From Bacteroidales bacterium (GTDB taxonomy: Bacteria; Bacteroidota; Bacteroidia; Bacteroidales; FEN-979): DNA of 55,108 nucleotides. The notes below the pieces were generated by a model. It searched no databases, had not been told where the DNA came from, and saw only the letters and a program-made list of their open reading frames with translations. Position numbers and translations under genes: made by a program. Below, in pieces: positions 1 through 7,426 of the stretch. The first letter of the stretch is position 1; each line of letters starts with the position of its first letter. Where the stretch lies: NCBI GenBank assembly GCA_023231065.1, contig JALNWE010000015.1, positions 1 to 55,108 of the forward strand, written 5' to 3'.

Positions 1-1
1 A

Positions 2-136
2 AAACAAATGAACATCAAAAAAGACAAGGAGATCATTGACCGGGTGCGTTCAGTCATTGACCGCTGGAGTTATTACGCGGCTGATGCCGGAATTCCGCAG
101 AAACAATACCAGCCTTTCCTGAGCCGCAAAATATAA
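2..136 (+). pseudogene. C-terminal end of a HipA-like protein, chimeric tail
   Basis: An open frame enters from the left window edge and stops at 134-136. The part up to about position 100 (...VRSVIDRWSYYAADAGI) resembles the extreme C-terminus of HipA-type toxin kinases, where a helix with W and YA/FA residues precedes the end. The match is short, so this is a weak family assignment. From about position 100 the frame reads the antisense of the AbiEi-like fragment on the other strand, so the last dozen residues are probably not original HipA sequence. I infer that a deletion joined two unrelated toxin-antitoxin genes tail to tail. The protein upstream of the window could still be largely intact. 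Confidence 0.4.
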
Positions 137-261
137 CCCTTCTTTTGCCAGAACAACAGGTTATCGCTGTTAAAATCCGGAAAATAAAGACGCACCTGGC
201 TTATTGAAAAGATACCCTGAGGATACAACTTCTCCCTAAATTCCAAATAACTGAGCGGCAT
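73..261 (-). pseudogene. AbiEi-family antitoxin, N-terminal fragment
   Basis: The first ~54 residues match the N-terminal winged-helix region typical of Bacteroidota AbiEi-type (type IV toxin-antitoxin) proteins: MPLSYLEFREKLYPQG, then an SQVR helix, NLLFWQKKGYILRLRKGWYCF. Full family members run to about 200 residues. Here homology ends near position 100 and the frame closes eight residues later inside the neighbouring plus-strand gene end. No AbiEii nucleotidyltransferase follows in the window. The gene is therefore a truncated remnant, although a good promoter box still precedes it. A residual DNA-binding peptide cannot be excluded. Confidence 0.65.
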
Positions 262-284
262 TACTATATATTTCTAATTTTCCA

Positions 285-292
285 CAAATATA
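285..292 (-). promoter_or_regulatory. Putative promoter -7 box for the AbiEi fragment
   Basis: On the minus strand the sequence reads TATATTTG, an exact match to the Bacteroidota -7 consensus TAnnTTTG. It lies 23 nt before the fragment's ATG at 261, and a TTG sits about 19 nt further upstream. Confidence 0.4.
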
Positions 293-329
293 CGGATAAT
301 TGGAAACAAAACAATATTGAGATGCTTGA

Positions 330-683
330 TCAGAAAGGAGATGAATCAATCGCATATAGTGGAACATTGACCAGCCAAGTTTTCTGCTCGGCAAGGGCTT
401 CCCTGAACTCGCTGAATATCGAATTTCCCCTGAGAATTGATTGCCTGGTCAGGCCACCCATGGCAGACAGCAGTCCGCAATCTGTCAACCAGGTCGGCGC
501 AAGTTCAAATTCCTTTGCCCTGCCTCACTGTTTAACGATGCCATATATGAACTTCTTATTCTCTTTTAATAACTGGGAAGGAATGGATTGCCACAACATT
601 TTTATCCGGGGAACAATTTCCGCGGGCGCATGTTTTGAAAAGTCATGCTCATGCGAGCCGTTCCATACGATGATTTTGTAAAA
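330..683 (-). pseudogene. Decayed AAA ATPase with DUF4143 domain
   Basis: Reading the minus strand gives a recognisable stretch of the Bacteroidota AAA/DUF4143 ATPase family: HDFSKHAP, IVPRIKMLWQSIPSQL, KENKKFIYGIVKQ, a TGA stop at 525-527, then GRAKEFELAPTWLTDCGLLSAMGGL, FSEFREALAEQ. The stop replaces the glycine normally found in KQGGRAKE. After TDCGLL the text jumps to SAMGGL, skipping about 30 residues that usually lie between the DCGLI and DVGLLSAM motifs, so an internal deletion probably occurred between similar short sequences. The Walker A half is missing altogether. A 119-codon open frame on the plus strand here is only the antisense of this remnant. The family identification is from memory of its motifs. 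Confidence 0.72.
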
Positions 684-757
684 TATCGCGCGAATAAGTA
701 TGAGTTGTTACATTCTTGATTAATTATATATTATTTAGCGCCTTAGCAACATAGCGG

Positions 758-787
758 TGAAAAGTGGTTTTCGGGGTGGGCTGAAAC
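758..787 (+). repeat. Degenerate copy of a short hairpin repeat
   Basis: This 30-nt stretch matches 22 of 30 positions of the hairpin motif near 3662-3691 (pattern GAAAA-N4-TTTTCGG-x-GTGG-x-CT-x-AAA). It lies in the otherwise featureless gap between the pseudogene patch and the first intact gene. Apart from this element I see nothing coding between 684 and 832. Confidence 0.4.
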
Positions 788-832
788 AAAAAACTATTTT
801 ACTGATAACAGTCTAAAGTAAATATTTGATCG

Positions 833-840
833 TAAATTTG
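833..840 (+). promoter_or_regulatory. Putative promoter -7 box
   Basis: TAAATTTG matches the Bacteroidota TAnnTTTG box and lies about 50 nt before the start of the secreted protein at 893. No clear -33 TTTG is seen. Confidence 0.35.
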
Positions 841-892
841 TCCCTTTAATTGTGCATTGAAATTCATGTTTTTACCCGTAAAGCCTCTTGCC

Positions 893-1354
893 ATGAAAAA
901 AGTTTTTTCTTCCTTGCTATTGATATTATGTTTGGCTGCTTTTTCCCAGGTCAATGGGCAAAAGGTGAATGGCAATAGTTTTTCATTCCCGGAAGGTAAA
1001 AATGCCTGGTCAGATACGGTTTTCAGGAAACTTCAAACCAAAGACATGAAGGATAATAACATTCAACCGGTACCGTTAGCCCTCCGGTATAAATTCCTGA
1101 AACAATTCAGCGACGGGTTCCGGTATGCCATAGAGATTACAAATATGTCGCCTGATATAAAAATCAAGTTCAGGGTCACTTCGAAAAAAGGCGGGGAATC
1201 CTATACCATCAGGCTTGACCCGAGGCAAACCAAAGTGTTCAAAAAATCCCATTGGCGGGCAAATCCAAATGTATCACACGGGGTTTCTGACCGGGATAGC
1301 GATTACTTTTTTGATTTCAAACTGGATGAAGAAATGCTGCGTAGCAGAGATTAA
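893..1354 (+). CDS. Small secreted protein of unknown function
   Basis: I chose the ATG at 893 because it begins a clean signal peptide (MKKVFSSLLLILCLAAFSQVNGQ). An in-frame ATG 36 nt upstream would add a poor N-terminus. The mature protein is about 130 residues with no Cys and no lipobox, so it is probably periplasmic or secreted. It is rich in basic residues and looks beta-rich (FRYAIEITNMSPDIKIKF, SYTIRLDPRQTKVF). I do not recognise the family. It precedes two secreted nuclease genes on the same strand, only 41 nt before endonuclease I, and may be co-transcribed with them. The name stays hypothetical. Confidence 0.7.
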   Translation: MKKVFSSLLLILCLAAFSQVNGQKVNGNSFSFPEGKNAWSDTVFRKLQTKDMKDNNIQPVPLALRYKFLKQFSDGFRYAIEITNMSPDIKIKFRVTSKKGGESYTIRLDPRQTKVFKKSHWRANPNVSHGVSDRDSDYFFDFKLDEEMLRSRD

Positions 1355-1395
1355 TCCTTGATCATTTGGCAACTTTAAAAAAATATAGGGATAGC

Positions 1396-2496
1396 ATGAT
1401 AAAACGCTGGCGATTGGCATTCCTGCTGCTGGTCCTGTCCGGATTTTTGAATCCCTGTTTTTCCCAACCCCCATCCGGGTATTATGATCCTGCCATCGGA
1501 CTGTCAGGGAAACCCCTGCAGCAGGCTTTGCACAACATCATCCGCAACCATACGGTGTCAAGTTATACTCCGGGCGTCTGGCAGGCTTTTTATACAACAG
1601 ATTGCAAGCCTAATAATACAGTTTGGGACATTTATTCAGATATCCCCGATGGGTCGCCCAACGGAAATCCACCCTATATTTATCATTTTGGTACAGACCA
1701 ATGTGGGACGGCAACGCAGGAAGGGGATTGTTACAGCCGGGAACACTCCTGGCCGAAAAGCTGGTTCGGTGGCGCAGTCTTGCCCATGTATACTGATCTG
1801 TTCATCATCTATCCTACTGATCAGTATGTGAATGGGCGACGGAGTGATTACCCTTATGGAGAAGTTGGCGTTGCAACTTGGACTTCACTGAATGGAAGCC
1901 AACTTGGAAATTGTGTCACAACGGGGTATTCTGAAAAAGTTTTTGAGCCCCGCGATGAGTACAAAGGGGATCTTGCCAGGTCTTATTTTTATGTTTCAGT
2001 ACGCTATTATACGGAAGATTCCGGCTGGCCTGGAAGCCCGATGGCAACCGGGTCCCAGTTGAACCCATGGGCATTGGCCATGTTGAAACAATGGAATCAG
2101 GACGACCCCGTTTCTTCCAAAGAGATTGACAGAAATAACGCCATTTTCCTGATCCAGAATAACCGTAATCCTTTTATCGATCATCCTGAATTCGTCTCCG
2201 GTATCTGGGGGGGCGGGACGGGCATTTTACCCACCGCGTCGTTTTCGCGGGAACTTTTTATCTGCCCCAACCCGACAGGGGCTTATTGCTCCATCGCGTT
2301 GCCTTTTGAATTCACAAACCAGGAGCCGGTTGTTGAAACTTACCTGCCAACTGGTAAAAAAATAGATGTCCCCTGCGGGTTTGATGGATCGTCCGTTACT
2401 TTAGACATGAAAAACTGTCCGGCAGGATTATATTTTTTCACCCTGAAAGGGCCTCAGGCCAAAACGGTTTTTCATGGGAAGATAATCAGGGAATAA
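1396..2496 (+). CDS. Endonuclease I family nuclease, T9SS-secreted
   Basis: Secreted nonspecific DNA/RNA endonuclease of the EndA/endonuclease I (beta-beta-alpha metal) family. The ATG at 1396 starts a good signal peptide ending ...NPCFSQ; a TTG 30 nt upstream is less likely. The catalytic region is clear: REHSWPKSWF near residue 115 holds the general-base His. EYKGDLARSYFY and EIDRNNAIFLIQNNRNPF (residues ~243-260) carry the metal-binding Asn/His set. The last ~75 residues (FICPNPTGAYCSIAL ... PAGLYFFTLKG ... KIIRE) form a type A T9SS sorting domain, so the enzyme is exported across the outer membrane and possibly attached to the surface. Next to an EEP-family phosphohydrolase, it probably serves extracellular nucleic-acid scavenging. 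Confidence 0.9.
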   Translation: MIKRWRLAFLLLVLSGFLNPCFSQPPSGYYDPAIGLSGKPLQQALHNIIRNHTVSSYTPGVWQAFYTTDCKPNNTVWDIYSDIPDGSPNGNPPYIYHFGTDQCGTATQEGDCYSREHSWPKSWFGGAVLPMYTDLFIIYPTDQYVNGRRSDYPYGEVGVATWTSLNGSQLGNCVTTGYSEKVFEPRDEYKGDLARSYFYVSVRYYTEDSGWPGSPMATGSQLNPWALAMLKQWNQDDPVSSKEIDRNNAIFLIQNNRNPFIDHPEFVSGIWGGGTGILPTASFSRELFICPNPTGAYCSIALPFEFTNQEPVVETYLPTGKKIDVPCGFDGSSVTLDMKNCPAGLYFFTLKGPQAKTVFHGKIIRE

Positions 2497-2523
2497 GGCC
2501 GTGGATTATTAAATAAAAGATTA

Positions 2524-2531
2524 TATCTTTG
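2524..2531 (+). promoter_or_regulatory. Putative promoter -7 box
   Basis: TATCTTTG matches TAnnTTTG. It is 20 nt upstream of the GTG start at 2552, which implies a very short leader. No -33 TTTG is obvious. Confidence 0.4.
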
Positions 2532-2551
2532 CCCGGTAAAACCTGAATTTT

Positions 2552-3604
2552 GTGAATAAAACAGTCCTTTGTTTCATTGTCATGACAGGCCTTTTCCTTT
2601 TTGGCTTTCTTAACGTTGGAAAAGCCCAGGAAAAAAAATATCAAGTCGCTTGTGTTGGCTTTTATAATCTCGAAAACCTGTTTGATACCATCGACAGCCC
2701 GGATACCGATGATAAAGAATTTTTACCCTCCGGCCCGAATCAATGGAACAGCCAGAAATACTTCACAAAACTGCAACACCTGGCTGGTGTTATTAACCAA
2801 CTGGGAGATGAACTGACCAAGGATGGGCCTGTATTTGTCGGCATCTCCGAAGTTGAAAACCGGGGTGTGGTCGAAGATCTCGTGAAAACCGCTCCCTTGT
2901 CAGACCGGAATTTTTCATTCGTCCATTATGAATCTCCCGACCGGCGGGGTATTGATGTTGCCTTGCTGTATCAGCCAAAATTTTTCAAGGTGCTGGAAAG
3001 CAAACCATTACCATTAATTCTTGTTGACAAACCCGATTTCCGTTCGCGGGATGTGCTCCTTGTCCATGGATTGTTGTACGGCGAATCTTTCTATGTGATG
3101 GTAACTCATTGGCCTTCAAGAAGCAGCGGGGAAAAAGTGACAGCCCCATTGAGAGCTGCAGCCGCTGACCTTTGCCGGAAAGCAGCCGATAGCTTGTTCA
3201 AGATTGACAAGGAAGCAAAAATCCTGATCATGGGGGACCTGAACGATGACCCCACGGATGAAAGTCTTACCAAACATCTTCAGGCAAAAGGAAAACCCGA
3301 AAAAGTAACTTCAACGGATTTGTTCAATCCCATGTGGCAGTTATTCCAGAAAGGAATTGGATCCCTCGCTTATAGGGATGCCTGGAACCTCTTCGATCAG
3401 ATTGTTATTTCCGGGGCTTTTCTCGATAAATCCAACCCGGGCTTCAGGTTTTACAAGGCCCAGGTCTTTAACAGGAAATTTCTGATCCAGAAAGAAGGAC
3501 AATACGCGGGATATCCTTTACGGACTTTCGGAGGAGGTGTTTACCAGGGAGGATATAGCGACCATTTTCCGGTTTATCTCTTTTTAATCAGGGAGAAAAA
3601 ATAA
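2552..3604 (+). CDS. Secreted endonuclease/exonuclease/phosphatase-family protein
   Basis: Member of the EEP (DNase I-like) phosphodiesterase superfamily, about the usual length for the secreted Bacteroidota type. The GTG start gives a signal peptide (MNKTVLCFIVMTGLFLFGFLNVGKAQ). Family motifs seen in order: FYNLENLFDT near residue 35, GISEVENR (metal-binding Glu) near 97, MVTHWPSRSSGE near 185, ILIMGDLNDDP near 225 and the terminal SDHFPVYLF near 335. These supply the metal and catalytic residues of the fold. The substrate may be DNA, RNA or a phosphoester and cannot be read from the sequence. The gene follows endonuclease I by 55 nt but has its own promoter box. Together they suggest breakdown of external nucleic acids. 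Confidence 0.85.
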   Translation: MNKTVLCFIVMTGLFLFGFLNVGKAQEKKYQVACVGFYNLENLFDTIDSPDTDDKEFLPSGPNQWNSQKYFTKLQHLAGVINQLGDELTKDGPVFVGISEVENRGVVEDLVKTAPLSDRNFSFVHYESPDRRGIDVALLYQPKFFKVLESKPLPLILVDKPDFRSRDVLLVHGLLYGESFYVMVTHWPSRSSGEKVTAPLRAAAADLCRKAADSLFKIDKEAKILIMGDLNDDPTDESLTKHLQAKGKPEKVTSTDLFNPMWQLFQKGIGSLAYRDAWNLFDQIVISGAFLDKSNPGFRFYKAQVFNRKFLIQKEGQYAGYPLRTFGGGVYQGGYSDHFPVYLFLIREKK

Positions 3605-3657
3605 ATCAGGAATATGATCGTTTATTTTCTTAATCTTACAAAGTGAAAGATGAGCCG

Positions 3658-3681
3658 ACTCCGAAAACTACTTTTCGGAGT
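3658..3681 (+). repeat. 10-bp perfect hairpin, possible dispersed repeat
   Basis: ACTCCGAAAA pairs perfectly with TTTTCGGAGT around the loop CTAC. It lies between the EEP gene stop (3604) and the preferred start of the glycosyltransferase (3692). There is no T-tract after it on either strand, so it is not a standard terminator. A degenerate relative occurs at 758-787, which suggests a small dispersed element rather than a gene-specific structure. Confidence 0.6.
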
Positions 3682-3691
3682 GGACTCAAAT

Positions 3692-4456
3692 ATGAATCTT
3701 AATAAAAATTTGTTTGTGCCAGGGAGTCTCGTCATAATACCCACTTACAACGAAAAGGAAAATATAGAAAGGATCATACGGAAAGTTTTTTCACTTGATC
3801 TGGCTTGTGATATACTTATTATTGAAGACAGTTCCCCCGACGGTACCGGTGCAATCGTTAAATCGCTGATCGCGGAGTTTCCGGAGCGGCTGTTTATTGA
3901 AGAAAGAAAAGAGAAACTTGGTTTAGGTACTGCCTATATCCATGGTTTCAAATGGGCCCTGAAAATGGGGTATCAGTTCATTTTTGAGATGGATGCCGAT
4001 TTCTCCCACAATCCCGATGATCTTCCCCGGCTTTATGATGCCGCTAAAAACCGGGGTGGTGATCTCGTCATAGGGTCTCGTTATATTACCGGGGTCAACG
4101 TCGTTAACTGGCCTATGGGGCGGGTGCTGATGTCTTATGGCGCTTCCGTCTATGTCAGGTTCATCACCAGGATGAAAGTGATGGATACAACAGCCGGTTT
4201 TATCTGCTATACAAGAAAAGTCCTTGAAACCATTGATCTGAATAAAGTAAGGTTTACCGGCTATGCTTTCCAGATTGAAATGAAATATACCGCCTGGAAA
4301 CTGGGCTTTAACATTGTGGAGGTCCCGATCATTTTTACTGACCGGACCGTGGGTGAATCCAAAATGAGTAAGGGAATATTCAAAGAGGCAGTACTTGGCG
4401 TCATCAGTCTCCGGTGGAGAAGTTTATTCAGAAGGCCGAAACCCGTGTCAGGCTAA
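3692..4456 (+). CDS. Polyprenol monophosphomannose synthase-like GT2
   Basis: Family 2 glycosyltransferase of the dolichol-phosphate mannosyltransferase (DPM1-like) group. It moves a sugar from a nucleotide sugar to a polyprenyl phosphate at the inner membrane face. Motifs: LVIIPTYNEKENI at residues 13-25, DILIIEDSSPDGT, the DxD-type metal site EMDADFSHNP near 101, and DTTAGFICYTRK further on. At 254 aa it is the soluble short form without the C-terminal TM domain. I prefer the ATG at 3692. An ATG at 3650 would place the hairpin repeat inside the coding region and add 14 atypical residues. Dihydroorotase follows after 47 nt. The sugar specificity is inferred from family resemblance. Confidence 0.87.
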   Translation: MNLNKNLFVPGSLVIIPTYNEKENIERIIRKVFSLDLACDILIIEDSSPDGTGAIVKSLIAEFPERLFIEERKEKLGLGTAYIHGFKWALKMGYQFIFEMDADFSHNPDDLPRLYDAAKNRGGDLVIGSRYITGVNVVNWPMGRVLMSYGASVYVRFITRMKVMDTTAGFICYTRKVLETIDLNKVRFTGYAFQIEMKYTAWKLGFNIVEVPIIFTDRTVGESKMSKGIFKEAVLGVISLRWRSLFRRPKPVSG

Positions 4457-4503
4457 TTCTCCTTTCATTTATTTTTGTATTTCTTTCTATTCCAGCCGAC
4501 CGA

Positions 4504-5868
4504 ATGGTGAATCCTTCTTCATATATTTTTAACGCGCTGATTGTTAACGAGAATAGTTGCTTCCCGGGCGCAATTTTCATTCAGGATGGCCTGATCCGTG
4601 AAATTTTTCAGGGAAGCGCTCCAAAAGATTTCGCATTTCCGGACGATACGGTCAGGATTGATGCCGGGCAACAATTTCTTTTTCCGGGGATCATTGATGA
4701 CCAGGTCCATTTCAGGGAACCGGGATTGACTGCCAAGGGTGATATGCATTCCGAAAGCAGGGCTGCCATTACCGGAGGCGTGACTTCCTATATGGATATG
4801 CCCAATACAATCCCCACTGCCACAACGCGAGCGATCCTGGAAGAAAAATACAACCTGGCGGCCCAAAAATCGCTGGCCAACTTTTCTTTCTTTTTAGGAG
4901 CTACCAATGACAACCTGGCTGAAATTGAAAAAGCTGATCCGGGATCCATTTGTGGGCTGAAGGTTTTCTTAGGCTCCTCGACGGGAAATATGCTGGTTGA
5001 TAATCCGGACACGCTGTATGGGATATTCTCAAAATCACCTTTGTTGATTGCCGTTCATGCGGAGGAAGAGTCCGTTATCAAAAAAAATCTCATTGCCTTT
5101 ACCGAAAAATTTGGCGACCATATACCCATCGAAAATCATCCATTGATCCGGAGTGAAGAAGCCTGTTTCCGGTCATCGGAAAAAGCCGTGCAACTTGCCC
5201 TTAAAACCGGCGCCAGGCTGCATCTTTTGCACGTTTCAACAGCCAGGGAATTATCCCTGCTTCACAACGACAGGCCTCTTTCTGAAAAAAAGATCACGGG
5301 TGAAGCCTGTATTCACCATTTATGGTTCGACGACCGCGATTACCATGATTTGGGCTCTCGGATTAAATGGAATCCTGCCATCAAAACATCGGATGACAGG
5401 GAAGCTTTGTTCAATGCTCTTCTGAACGACACCCTCGATATCATTGCCACTGACCATGCCCCCCATCTCATGATGGAAAAGCAAAATCCTTATTTGACTT
5501 GCCCGTCAGGCGGCCCCCTGGTTCAACATTCGTTGGTGGCCATGCTTGAATTTTACCATCAGGGGAAGATTTCCCTTGAAAAAATCGTGGAAAAAATGTG
5601 CCATGGCCCGGCCATTCTCTACCGGATTAAAAAAAGAGGCTTTATCCGTAAGGGCTATTCAGCCGATCTTGTGATGATTGATCCGGATAATCCCTGGAAA
5701 GTATCGCGGGAGAATATCCTCTATAAATGCGGATGGTCGCCCTTCGAAGGGATTACCTTCCGCTCCAGGGTAACGCGTACCTGGGTCAATGGCCATCTGG
5801 TCTTTGACCAGGGAACTTTTGATGAATCGGTAAATGGCCAGAGACTGGCATTCAAATTACTTTCATGA
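4504..5868 (+). CDS. pyrC: Dihydroorotase
   Basis: Converts N-carbamoyl-L-aspartate to dihydroorotate in pyrimidine synthesis; amidohydrolase fold. I take the ATG at 4504 (454 aa, the usual class I length); a GTG at 4414 would add a hydrophobic N-terminus overlapping the previous gene. Visible residues: DDQVHFREPG (Q67, H69), carbamylated-lysine candidate in GLKVFLGSS (K153), HAEEE (H185), LLHVSTARE (H243) and ATDHAPH (D317). The first His of the usual HxH metal motif is Gln here. As I recall this is the common form in Bacteroidota dihydroorotases, so I do not read it as inactivation. No other pyrimidine gene is in the window. Confidence 0.88.
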   Translation: MVNPSSYIFNALIVNENSCFPGAIFIQDGLIREIFQGSAPKDFAFPDDTVRIDAGQQFLFPGIIDDQVHFREPGLTAKGDMHSESRAAITGGVTSYMDMPNTIPTATTRAILEEKYNLAAQKSLANFSFFLGATNDNLAEIEKADPGSICGLKVFLGSSTGNMLVDNPDTLYGIFSKSPLLIAVHAEEESVIKKNLIAFTEKFGDHIPIENHPLIRSEEACFRSSEKAVQLALKTGARLHLLHVSTARELSLLHNDRPLSEKKITGEACIHHLWFDDRDYHDLGSRIKWNPAIKTSDDREALFNALLNDTLDIIATDHAPHLMMEKQNPYLTCPSGGPLVQHSLVAMLEFYHQGKISLEKIVEKMCHGPAILYRIKKRGFIRKGYSADLVMIDPDNPWKVSRENILYKCGWSPFEGITFRSRVTRTWVNGHLVFDQGTFDESVNGQRLAFKLLS

Positions 5869-5950
5869 TGTATTTGAAAACCGGCCAACGATATCTTCAA
5901 ACGAAATGAAGAATTGACAATGTGACCATTAAAAAACAAATTATTAACAG

Positions 5951-6394
5951 ATGAAATCAAAAACAATTATTCTGATCTTGTTGCTATTTGGAGTTACATC
6001 GTGTGATTTCGAAAAAAAAATTGTAGAAGAAACTTATCCCGATGGCTCGCCCAAGCGCGTTTGCTGGTATAAAGGGAAAGGCCAAAACCGTGAAATGATC
6101 AGGGAAACAACTTTTTATCCCAATAAACAAAAACAAATGGAAGGTACTTATAAAAATAATGAAAGGGATGGGAAGTGGGTCTATTGGTATGAAAATGGTA
6201 AAGTGTGGAGCGAAGGGGATTTTATTAATGGCAAAGCGGAAGGGAAAAGAACGGCTTATTTTGATAATGGAAAAGTCCGTTATGAGGGGTTTTATAAAGA
6301 AGATATGCGGATTGGGAAATGGAGATTCTATGATGAAAAAGGAAAGCTTCTTTCCGAAGTAGATTATTCAGCGCCACCCAAAGAAAACAAATAA
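5951..6394 (+). CDS. YwqK/MORN-repeat lipoprotein
   Basis: Lipoprotein of 147 aa with the lipobox LFGVTSC (Cys18). The rest consists of about four repeats of the MORN_2/YwqK type, for example GTYKNNERDGKWVYWYENGK, GDFINGKAEGKRTAYFDNGK and GFYKEDMRIGKWRFYDEKGK, period ~23 residues. Proteins of this type are often annotated as YwqK-family antitoxins because one Bacillus member sits in a toxin locus. No toxin partner is visible here and the lipoprotein signal argues for an envelope role. A strong terminator follows. Confidence 0.8.
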   Translation: MKSKTIILILLLFGVTSCDFEKKIVEETYPDGSPKRVCWYKGKGQNREMIRETTFYPNKQKQMEGTYKNNERDGKWVYWYENGKVWSEGDFINGKAEGKRTAYFDNGKVRYEGFYKEDMRIGKWRFYDEKGKLLSEVDYSAPPKENK

Positions 6395-6428
6395 AGGGAT
6401 TCGATTCCCGGATTTCAGTTCATGACAA

Positions 6429-6463
6429 AAAAAGAGGGTGTCCCATTGGGACACCCTCTTTTT
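6429..6463. terminator. Strong bidirectional terminator
   Basis: GAGGGTGTCCC pairs perfectly with GGGACACCCTC around the loop ATT. The stem is extended by A5/T5, giving 16 bp in all. With an A-tract on the left and a T-tract on the right it can stop the plus-strand lipoprotein transcript and the converging minus-strand gene ending at 6484. Confidence 0.9.
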
Positions 6464-6483
6464 CAATGCCTGTTTGTTAACGG

Positions 6484-7335
6484 TCAGTCAACCATGATGA
6501 CCAGGTATTTTGAATTGGCCCAGAAGGCTTTATAGTCAGTTATTTTCAGGGCCTGAATGATTTTTTTATCCCCGGAAAATTTATAAGAGCTGGAAGGATG
6601 GCCCGAAAGGATTTTTGCTTTTTTACTTAGGATAGATATTTCAGTTACATTCCTGATATCGATTTTCGTAAATAAAGTTTTGTTAAAATCGGCTAATATT
6701 TCCCCGCTCTTGATGATCCCACTTTTCTTTAATTCTTTATTGGTTCCGATTACATAATAGGCTGTATTCAGGGCTGCATCCTGAGAAGCAATGGTCTGGG
6801 TTTGATCGGAAATCTGGGAAGTCTGTGTTTTAACGGTCCTGGAGAGGGTATCGATCTTAAGATTGGCGACTTCGAAAGATTTGTTCAGCTTAGCCAGTTT
6901 AGCGCGTAGATCTTCAATTTCAGAAGCTTTTAAAGCAAGGTCCTTATTTAACCGATCCACCATTTTATTTAATTCATCAACCTTTAGATTCGAGTTTCTC
7001 AGCTTTCTCGATAGGGCTGAAATGGTTTCTTTGTTTTTCTGCATCAAGCCGTAAATGGTCTGAATATCATTTTTGATCTGGTCCTTGGCAGATAATTTCA
7101 TTTCACCGCCGCGATCCGTAGTCAGATTTATGATATTCTCTTTTTGTTTGATGGTATCCAGTGTTCCCTGGATGTCGTTGATGGAACGGATAAATTCATT
7201 GATCGCTTCATCTTTTTGCATGGTTTGGCTTAGCAGGCTATCATTTTTAGACTGCAAATCCTGGGCTTTTTTTTCGGCTGCGTGCCCGCAGGATAAAAAC
7301 ACAGGGATTAATAAAAACAGTAAGTACTTTTTCAT
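6484..7335 (-). CDS. Coiled-coil lipoprotein of unknown function
   Basis: I chose the ATG at 7335 because it starts a lipoprotein signal (MKKYLLFLLIPVFLSC, Cys16); an upstream start 27 nt earlier is less convincing. Residues ~20-190 form a long helical, Lys/Asp/Leu-rich region with heptad character (ALSRKLRNSNLKVDELNKM, EIEDLRAKLAKLNKSFEVA), i.e. a coiled coil. The last ~90 residues are globular and mixed (YYVIGTNKELKKSGIIKSG, AFWANSKYLVIMVD). The overall plan, lipid anchor then coiled coil then small head, is common in Bacteroidota envelope proteins. No enzymatic motif is seen. It is divergently transcribed from the RlmI-like gene. Confidence 0.75.
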   Translation of the reverse strand: MKKYLLFLLIPVFLSCGHAAEKKAQDLQSKNDSLLSQTMQKDEAINEFIRSINDIQGTLDTIKQKENIINLTTDRGGEMKLSAKDQIKNDIQTIYGLMQKNKETISALSRKLRNSNLKVDELNKMVDRLNKDLALKASEIEDLRAKLAKLNKSFEVANLKIDTLSRTVKTQTSQISDQTQTIASQDAALNTAYYVIGTNKELKKSGIIKSGEILADFNKTLFTKIDIRNVTEISILSKKAKILSGHPSSSYKFSGDKKIIQALKITDYKAFWANSKYLVIMVD

Positions 7336-7359
7336 TTGGATACTTTTTTTGATTTGTTG

Positions 7360-7367
7360 CAAAATTA
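7360..7367 (-). promoter_or_regulatory. Putative promoter -7 box
   Basis: On the minus strand it reads TAATTTTG (TAnnTTTG), about 25 nt before the lipoprotein ATG at 7335. Confidence 0.45.
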
Positions 7368-7426
7368 GTAAGAAAATTGCTGATAATTAAAAAATCATCA
7401 CCTTACCTTTACGCAAAAATAATGAA

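Noticed and set aside
322..681. Plus-strand open frame of 119 codons
   Set aside because: Its antisense reads as a DUF4143-type ATPase remnant; the plus-strand peptide has no signal, no family character and no promoter.
3650..3691. Upstream start for the glycosyltransferase
   Set aside because: Adds residues encoded by the hairpin repeat; the family normally begins just before LVIIPTYNE.
4414..4503. GTG start adding 30 residues to dihydroorotase
   Set aside because: Overlaps the previous gene and adds a hydrophobic stretch unlike a cytoplasmic enzyme; ATG at 4504 gives the usual length.
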